Shown in pieces: positions 58,601 through 64,000 of a stretch of 64,000 nt of DNA. The stretch is from Channallabes apus (lineage: Eukaryota > Chordata > Actinopteri > Siluriformes > Clariidae), in assembly GCA_030522415.1 (NCBI GenBank), contig CM060127.1:11696707-11760706 (forward strand). The letters run 5' to 3'. A model generated the notes under the pieces. The model saw nothing but the letters and a program-made list of their open reading frames with translations, was not told the DNA's origin and ran no database searches. Position numbers and translations under genes: made by a program. Position 1 is the stretch's first letter. The number at the start of each line of letters is the position of its first letter.

Positions 58601-61570
58601 ATGTCTGGGCCCTGAGCTATGCAGTCAAAAAGGGTCTTTGAAAAGCAACTTGGTGCTGGTCCTCCATGCACAAGACTGACTGCCACTGCCCTCCCTGCTA
58701 TAAAATATTTGTCCTCTCGAATAGCTGATATGAAAACAAAACAAATATTAACATATTAAGCTTTTTCAGAACATTTGAACTTTAAACATACTTCTAGGGC
58801 TGGGTGATAAAATAAAAACAATAAATTATGTTTTATTACTTTTTTCCATGGTAATGAAAATTCATGGTTTTACCTGGGTTTAACGTGATTTAAATACTAT
58901 GGAAGGCCAATGGTTCATTATAATTCTAACTCAGATGTTACTATTTTCTTTTATGAACATGAATTTACATCTGCAGGCCAACTCAAGCTACAGTCAAACG
59001 TGCATCTTTAAGAGACAAAAACGTAATATTCATTTGTGAAATGTTCACCTGTTTGACAAATGTTTGTCACATTTTGGTGATAAGGAGTAGTCTGATGATA
59101 AAAACCAAAATTAACAGTCTGGTTTATGCAACTTTCACTCAGCAAAAATACTGCCCTACATACTTCATTCACTAAATGTATGACCTACATACAGCAAGTG
59201 CATTTTGGTACCTTGTGAATCTAGTGCCAAGTTGAGGCTCCCCTCTTTCCCTTCAAACAATGAAGAATGCATCAATGCTTCCAGGAGAAGGCGTAAAAAT
59301 TCCCTCCTAGGACCTCCCAGATCAATGGCTTCTTCATACCTGCCTTTGTCATCAGAAAACCTAATGACCATTCTGTTATTAGGGTTGTATGAGACTCTTG
59401 TAAAGCCACATATTGCACCATCCAATACTGCTGCACGGTTTATATTAAACTTTGATGTTTGGTTGCAACTGATTTTTTCCGAAAGTTCTTTTAAGATTTG
59501 CTTGACTGGAATGTCCTCTGTAAATGCAATGCTATAAAAGATCACAACATACTTTGCTCTGTTTAATGTTTGATCCACTACTATAACAATTATTTCTAAG
59601 GATTGTAGATGCAATTGCAAACTCACGTCTGATCCTCAATGCTAGCCATTATAGCATTGCAAAGATCCTCATTCTCATCCTCGTCCTCTGAAATTCCCTG
59701 AATAATGGTAAGGTAAGCATTGTAATCACTTTCCCAGGAAGTGTTGCTAGTTGTGATTAATTGGGCAGAACTGGAGGACTGGCCAGCGGAGGAAGATGGT
59801 GCATCTGAAGAGAGCTGGTCTCTGGTGGAGCACTGGGCATTAGTGGAAGACTGGCCATTTGAACGGTCAGATGAAGTGTCAACTTCAAAGGAGCTTTCAT
59901 CCAAATCTATTTCAGCCTTAGAAAAAGTATAACAAAGAGGACATAGCTTCAATTTCTTGCCAACAAATATTAATTTTTCACTAATTTACACTTAAATCGT
60001 GTTTTATTTCACAACACAATTTATTCTTACTTGGTGAAGTGGTATTGATGGTCTTACATATAAGGTCTTTAACTTGAAAACTTTCTGAATCAAGCCGCCA
60101 TTAAGTTCTTGACCATCACTCAACTTTGGTGTAATCAGTCTGTTTCCACACCCCATCAATATTTCCAAGCTGTGTACAAAAAAAAGAGCCTAATGTTAAA
60201 GGAAAAAAATAAATAAATAAAAATAGGCACATTTGCATCCAGGCGTCGACATGCGTCCACATATAGCATTTTCTTCTATTGCCATGTAGTAAGCTTAAAA
60301 AAAACTGGGGGGGGGGGGATATCTAAAATACATTTGAAACTGTTAAGAATTATAAATATAAAAAGCCCTATTTGTTACACAGAAATAGTGACATGTTACA
60401 AGTAGGATATACTGTGGGCTTGAAAAGACAGTTTAAGTCTAGTTTACTATGGAAAGTCCAGTCAGGTCCCATGTTAAATCCTTGCAGATGAACAAGAAAA
60501 AAAAAAGATGCACACATCGGAATCAAGATGTCAATTTTACCGCAAATATTTGCTTAAAGAATAGGAACCGATTTTCAGTTCCCAACTCTGGAGGACATGA
60601 ATGCTTTGGACAATTTGGAATATCTTAATTATAGTTACGAATGGAAGGACTCATACCTTACATCTGGTGTAATTTTTTCTTTGAAGGCATCTTTGATTTT
60701 TTGAACAACCGTTTTACTGTCCCATGCTTTATCAAATTCAAATGCACTTAATACATGTCCAATTTCATGCAAGTGTTGTTTAGTCCGCTGTTTCACAACT
60801 GTATCATCAGCTGGATTCTTCAGCAGTATAACATCCTTGTTGAATGTTCGATGATATGGAGCCCTGGGTCTGTCAAGAGAAACAGCTTAACCACAAAGAC
60901 TCCTAATGCAAATCACAATTAAAGATTCAATTGATTGGCCTATTGTTATTATAGTATTTAAAAAAAGATTAAAATTTTCAGAACTCATTACCCAAAATGA
61001 CTTGTTTTATATTTTCTTAGCTACACAAATACCTATCAGCCTACTTTATCACCACTGGCCTTAGTGAGGTGACAAGTATCATTTGACAGGAAATAACATT
61101 GTTCAAGCATTGATATGTCACACTAGAAACTAAATGAGATATGTCTAATTGCAGAAACAAAGAGCCACACAGGACAACAGTTTTAAGCCTTAGACTGAAA
61201 ATCTTGTTAAAAGGGCTTAAGACAGTCTGCTCTAACTTAAGACATTTTAAAGAAACCTCTATTCATTTGGTTATGGTACAAAACCAACACTTCACTGCTT
61301 AAAAGAAGATAATTCTGGTTTTTCTCCTTACCTTTTTCTGGATCGGGACTGCCATGTGCCATACTGCTGGCGTGTGCGGAACCGTGGTCCTGGAGAAGTG
61401 GGTGGTATGGATGGTCGAAACAATGTTTGCATTTCCGAATCTGTATTTGGATTTGAACGAGCGGAGTGAGTCATATGAGCTTCCGATGAGTTAGCTATTG
61501 TCCGGATTAGCGAAGGCGAGGAAAGCACATTTCGTAAAATATTAACTGCTTCTGCTGTTGGATCCGCCAT
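55448..61570 (-). CDS. HECT-type E3 ubiquitin ligase carried by the transposon (9 exons, 672 aa)
   Basis: Minus-strand exons 61332-61570, 60657-60869, 60031-60169, 59627-59916, 59212-59531, 58543-58724, 57644-57816, 57174-57388 and 55448-55695 join with consistent phases to 2,019 nt including the stop. All introns are GT-AG. The N-terminus is Ser/Pro-rich, then a helical block, then a Ser-rich linker, an acidic run, and ENEDLCNAIMASIEDQ, which fits a ubiquitin-interacting motif. From about residue 310 it is a HECT domain like that of G2E3-type fish proteins: NRAAVLDGA, DLGGPRREFLRLLLEAL, FIAGRAVAVSLVHGGPAP, LEDVADCELY and NTCINCLRLPIY, with candidate catalytic Cys640. HECT ligases take ubiquitin on this Cys and pass it to a substrate. 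ATG 61570 is the first ATG in the open first exon. Confidence 0.88.
55810..56539 (+). pseudogene. Internally deleted Tc1-like insertion in HECT intron 8
   Basis: TA then CAGGTCCTTCTCAAAAAATT begins a Tc1 terminal repeat. A transposase start MGKTADLTAVQKAIIDTLKQ follows at about 56139. Frameshifts follow, and the sequence jumps near 56490 from the DNA-binding region to GGTGCCAGAGTCTGGAGGAA, a part found further downstream in intact elements. No right terminal repeat. Plus strand, antisense to the HECT gene. Confidence 0.7.
56541..56603 (-). mobile_element. tRNA-derived SINE head fragment
   Basis: Reverse complement reads CCCCAAGTGGCGCTGTGGTT (A box) and GATCGCAAGTTCGCATT (degenerate B box). 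A real tRNA is unlikely because the acceptor stem mispairs and the T loop is altered. It abuts the broken end of the Tc1 fragment. Confidence 0.4.
57174..57388 (-). CDS. HECT ligase exon 8
   Basis: 215-nt exon, acceptor TTATTTAG, donor GTAACA. It encodes FCEGLKTLGIFPKIQQHPES, LTAELMDDLFDIQWSESGSN and WRDYLQDVE. Intron 8 (55696-57173) contains a broken Tc1 insertion. Confidence 0.82.
57644..57816 (-). CDS. HECT ligase exon 7
   Basis: 173-nt exon, acceptor TGTACAG, donor GTTTGC (weak). It encodes VSESKTLEELQHSTEPITDY, GCLRPLRSIEEKDRLIEDVL and FQVINRVRGPFER. Confidence 0.82.
58543..58724 (-). CDS. HECT ligase exon 6
   Basis: 182-nt exon, acceptor ATATCAG, donor GTTGAC (weak). It encodes AIREDKYFIAGRAVAVSLVH and CRPILEDVADCELYNKIKK. 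It belongs to the HECT N-lobe. Confidence 0.82.
59212..59531 (-). CDS. HECT ligase exon 5 (HECT N-lobe start)
   Basis: 320-nt exon. The acceptor TTTTATAG at 59532 is the one that keeps phase; the nearer TTTACAG would break the frame. It encodes IAFTEDIPVKQILKELSEKI, FNINRAAVLDGAICGF, RYEEAIDLGGPRREFL and NLALDSQ. Donor is GTACCA. Confidence 0.8.
59627..59916 (-). CDS. HECT ligase exon 4 (Ser-rich linker and UIM-like motif)
   Basis: 290-nt exon, acceptor TTTCTAAG, donor GTGAGT. It encodes a Ser/Gln-rich linker, the acidic ISEDEDENEDLCNAI and MASIEDQ. The acidic run followed by L..AI..S fits the UIM consensus, suggesting the ligase binds ubiquitin non-covalently. Confidence 0.82.
60031..60169 (-). 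CDS. HECT ligase exon 3
   Basis: 139-nt exon, acceptor TACACAG, donor GTAAGA. It encodes LEILMGCGNRLITPKLSDGQ and FKLKTLYVRPSIPLHQ. Joined phase is exact. Possible small beta-rich fold, unidentified. Confidence 0.8.
60657..60869 (-). CDS. HECT ligase exon 2
   Basis: 213-nt exon, acceptor TTGACAG, donor GTATGA. It encodes RPRAPYHRTFNKDVILLKNP and a helical LHEIGHVLSAFEFDKAWDSK region ending KITPDVR. No known domain was recognised. Confidence 0.8.
61332..61570 (-). CDS. HECT ligase exon 1
   Basis: Starts ATGGCGGATCC (MADPTAEAVNILRNVLSSPS) and ends in a basic QSRSRK segment before donor GTAAGG. The ATG lies about 38 bases from the inner end of the 21-bp repeat array, so the 5' UTR must be short or repeat-derived. 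The segment is probably disordered. Confidence 0.82.
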
Positions 61571-61607
61571 ATTTGCCACAGATTCCGTGCTTCAAGTTTT
61601 CTTTTAC

Positions 61608-61832
61608 TTCCGGTTACACTGAAACGCCTTCCGGTTACACTGAAATGCCTTCCGGTTACACTGAAACGCCTTCCGGTTACACTGAAATGCCTTCCGGTTA
61701 CACTGAAACGCCTTCCGGTTACACTGAAACGCCTTCCGGTTACACTGAAATGCCTTCCGGTTACACTGAAACGCCTTCCGGTTACACTGAAATGCCTTCC
61801 GGTTACACTGAAACGCCTTCCGGTTACACTGA
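61608..61832. repeat. 21-bp tandem array at the HECT gene start
   Basis: Ten exact-length units of TTCCGGTTACACTGAAAYGCC (21 bp) from 61608 to 61817, plus a partial eleventh. The single variable base runs C,T,C,T,C,C,T,C,T,C, so it is two copies of a five-unit block. One inverse unit is present at 52870-52893 on the transposase side. Confidence 0.95.
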
Positions 61833-62518
61833 GAATCTCATAGGTGTATGTGCGTGCGCGGAGAGTATGTATGTGTGTGTGAGTGCGCAAAGTATGTATG
61901 TATGTGCGCGCGCGGAGAGTATGTATGTGTGTGTGAGTGTTTCATATGTAGTTGTGTGAGCAGTTAGTAGTATATATGTGTGTGTGAGTGCGCATTTCAT
62001 ATGTAGTTGTGTGAGCAGTTAGTAGTATGTATGTATGTGCGCGCGCTGAAAGTATGTATGTATGTGCGTGCGCGGAGAGTATGTATGTGTGTGTGAGTGC
62101 GCAAAGTATGTATGTATGTGCGCGCGCGGAGAGTATGTATGTGTGTGTGAGTGTTTCATATGTAGTTGTGTGAGCAGTTAGTAGTATATATGTGTGTGTG
62201 AGTGCGCATTTCATATGTAGTTGTGTGAGCAGTTAGTAGTATGTATGTATGTGCGCGCGCTGAAAGTATGTATGTATGTGCGTGCGCGGAGAGTATGTAT
62301 GTGTGTGTGAGTGCGCATTTCATATGTAGTTGTGTGAGCAGTTAGTAGTATATATGTATGTGTGAGTGTTTCATATGTGTGTGCATGAGTGAAGTTTGAT
62401 TTAAGCCCTATACGGCGCCTCATAGTATGTAGCAGTTAGTAGTATATATGTATGTGTGAGTGTTTCATATGTGTGTGCATGAGTGAAGTTTGATTTAAGC
62501 CCTATACGGCGCCTCATA
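61833..62518 (-). repeat. Right TIR with tandem arrays and duplicated terminus
   Basis: Mirror of the left TIR, with the same GCGCGCTGAAAGTATGTATG, CGCGGAGAGTATGTATG and CATATGTAGTTGTGTGAGCA blocks, but longer and more rearranged. The last 88 bp (62431-62518) repeat 62337-62424, separated by GTATGT. Confidence 0.9.
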
Positions 62519-62524
62519 GATTCG

Positions 62525-62635
62525 TGATTATGGTGACATACCAACATTGACACACTAGGTGGGGACAAAGCGTCGGCTCAGTAGTCCGGAGACCCAGATC
62601 TTATTCCCCCGGACCGTGGTGGCACAGATGTTACA
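62525..62635 (-). mobile_element. Solo-LTR-like element, part 2
   Basis: Completes the unit begun at 51810; in reverse complement it begins TGTAACATCTGTGCCACCAC. ATTAC follows at 62636-62640 and the LINE resumes at once with TAGGTGG. Confidence 0.6.
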
Positions 62636-62640
62636 ATTAC

Positions 62641-63177
62641 TAGGTGGTTGTCCTGCATCCTCAATAAACAAGCTTCAGTTAGTCCAAAATGCAGGGTTCT
62701 CACTAGATCAAGAAAATATGATCATATAACCCCAATATTATCATCCCTGCACTGGCTACCTGTTCAGTTTAGAATTAATTACAAAATAGTATTACTTACA
62801 TACAAGGCCTTAAATGGTTTAGCTCCCACATACCTAACCGGTCTTCTGATACGCTACAATCCACCACGCGACTTAAGATCACAAAACTCAAGACTTCTGG
62901 TAGTTCCCAGAATTTCAAAATCTACAAAAGGGGGTAGGGCATTTTCATATTGTGTTCCCACACGGTTTCCCAGTTCAAAAGTAGACTCAAGATGCATCTC
63001 TTTAATCTGGCATACACATAACTCATCCCATAACCTCATACAGTACTCCAGTAGATCTATTCTGAATGGCGGCTACGCTAATTCTCTCCATCTGTTCTGT
63101 ATTTTTCTACCATCCCAAGGCATCGGGAGATTGAGCCAGCTTCAGTTGACAATGGCCGATGTAACCATATTTTAATC
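62641..63177 (+). pseudogene. CR1/L2-type LINE, piece 3 (C-terminus)
   Basis: Continues piece 2 across the 10.8-kb interruption. It reads NKQASVSPKCRVLTRSRKYD, ITPILSSLHWLPVQFRINYK, ALNGLAPTYLTGLL and RLLVVPRISKSTKGGRAFSY, the standard C-terminal block of this fish LINE. Frameshifts are present. The 3' tail was not resolved. Confidence 0.8.
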
Positions 63178-63799
63178 AACATATATTTCGATAGACAAGA
63201 ATATAAATAAGAAGTACAAATGTACCATTATTACCAAGTGGAGAGAGAGAGAGAGAGAGAGGCAGAAGTAAGTCAGAAAAGACAGGGGTACCTGAAACTT
63301 GCAGCTAAGGAGCATGACAGGTCGTAAAACATAGACAAGATAAGGCGCCAGGTGCCGGACTTAGCAGAAACTGGGTACACACACTTAATGAAGGATTGAG
63401 GGAAAAATCGGAAGCAACTCACAGATAACTAGATGAGGTAATGAAACATAAAAGGACCAGAAACTAAAATAATTGGACGAAACTAAAATTAATGGGGAGA
63501 AGAACGGATGGTCAGGCCATAAAAACCCGGGTGCACAGGAAAGCTATGTAAGAAATCGTTTACCGAAACTAATACCTGACATATGTGTGTGCGAGATGAG
63601 AATTTGCATGCGAGTATGTGTGTGCATAGACTGGTACGAGCTGATAAAGAAGAGACACAGGATCAGGCTTATGAATAACATTTTAATAAGAGTAGACATA
63701 GAATAAAAATGCGTATCTACTTGGTAATAGTATAAAAACTTACAAAAGTATAAAAGGCCCAACGTAAAATACAAAAGCATAAGGGGCCAGGGTAAAGCA
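63178..63799. other. Unassigned sequence after the LINE
   Basis: Includes a (GA)n run at 63240-63261. No gene or element end could be supported. Confidence 0.35.
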
Positions 63800-64000
63800 T
63801 CAACAGAAATAAAATTCCATATCAAGCCTTCTCTGGCCTAGAACAACTCCTAGGGGAAGGTCAGTAAAGGGAATAAACACTGAAACCCCACGATTTAACA
63901 TAGACACAGAAGCCTGAGGGAAATCTGTTTGAACACCAATGAAATTAGTTTCATTAGTCTGTGCACTAACAGACACGTTTAAATCAGTTTGAGTACTCAC
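63800..64000 (-). CDS. Unidentified partial open frame with QTD repeats
   Basis: Minus-strand frame open from the window edge to a stop at 63800-63802. It contains QTDLNVSVSAQTNETNFIGV followed by QTDFPQ, so a short V-x-QT(D/N) motif recurs about every 11-13 residues. It could be the end of a retroelement protein or an exon of a cellular gene. I do not recognise it. Confidence 0.2.
   Translation of the reverse strand: MSTQTDLNVSVSAQTNETNFIGVQTDFPQASVSMLNRGVSVFIPFTDLPLGVVLGQRRLDMEFYFC

Larger units (their letters stand above)
57389..61331. other. HECT gene introns 1-7
   Basis: Introns between the listed exons are AT-rich with short A/T and G runs (for example poly-G at 60308-60319). No transposon end, nested gene or RNA gene was recognised in them. 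Confidence 0.45.
52381..62518. mobile_element. 10.1-kb integrase-type DNA transposon carrying a HECT E3 ligase gene
   Basis: The TIR starts TATGAGGCGCCGTATAGGGC on the left and is mirrored by GCCCTATACGGCGCCTCATA on the right. A perfect 6-bp duplication GATTCG lies at 52375-52380 and 62519-62524. Inside are inverted subterminal repeat arrays, a plus-strand DDE transposase with one intron, and a convergent nine-exon HECT ligase. A 6-bp TSD with TA-starting ends and an integrase-like transposase recalls the IS3EU group of eukaryotic transposons; that name is from memory and needs checking. The TIRs, TSD and both open genes are consistent with a recently active autonomous element. Confidence 0.85.

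Noticed and set aside
61507..61959. Long open frames on both strands (127 and 133 codons) over the 21-bp array
   Set aside because: They arise because the repeat unit is a multiple of three and stop-free. The minus frame overlaps HECT exon 1 in a different phase. No protein-like composition beyond the repeat.
61942..62423. Thr/His-rich frames in the right TIR
   Set aside because: Low-complexity GT/CA and ATAC repeat translation, not genes.

Overview
The window is vertebrate genomic DNA, almost certainly from a teleost fish. The case rests on a fish-type NLR gene (FISNA + NACHT, then repeated 174-nt LRR exons), V-SINE and other tRNA-derived SINEs, L2-type LINEs, Tc1-like elements with ~200-bp terminal repeats, many hAT-type insertions with 8-bp target duplications, and long CA/AT microsatellites. 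There is no bacterial-style gene organisation. The species cannot be named from the sequence alone.

Region 1 (about 1-34,500) is one minus-strand NLR gene. Exon 1 (34443-34495) carries the ATG. A 1,824-nt exon (22214-24037) encodes FISNA-NACHT and the winged-helix region. Seven LRR exons follow at 14063, 12148, 9636, 7687, 7320, 6564 and 1477. Every LRR exon is exactly 174 nt in the same phase, and the gene runs off the left edge. Its introns hold an RTE-type LINE broken by two hAT insertions (2.5-5.3 kb), a 747-bp hAT MITE, SINEs, an apparently full-length L2 LINE (16.6-20.0 kb), a tandem duplication whose second copy has lost two LRR exons, a Tc1 element with two nonsense codons (24.7-26.3 kb), and an LTR provirus with nearly identical LTRs but a wrecked interior (26.6-34.3 kb).

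Region 2 (about 34.5-48.7 kb) has few genes. It contains Tc1-like fragments, a local family of CA-rich duplicated segments, two striking inverted repeats (41773-41881 and 48056-48201), a 1.1-kb TIR element, an 847-bp Harbinger-like MITE, and a small minus-strand gene fragment (45837-46556) resembling the C-terminus of a fish SAMD3-like family.

Region 3 (48.7-63.2 kb) is a four-layer nest. A CR1/L2-type LINE is split by a 5'-truncated L2 copy. It is split again by a solo-LTR-like element with TSD ATTAC. That element is itself split by a 10,138-bp DNA transposon (52381-62518) with TIRs beginning TATGAGGCGCC and a perfect 6-bp TSD, GATTCG. The transposon carries an integrase-like DDE transposase with one intron on the plus strand. 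Convergent to it is a fully open nine-exon gene for a 672-residue HECT E3 ubiquitin ligase with a UIM-like motif. Both genes start just inside the TIRs. A 21-bp repeat lies beside both starts, once on the transposase side and ten to eleven times on the HECT side. This transposon with its ubiquitin-ligase cargo is the most interesting object in the window.

The last ~800 bases hold a short minus-strand open frame with QTD repeats that runs off the right edge and could not be identified.
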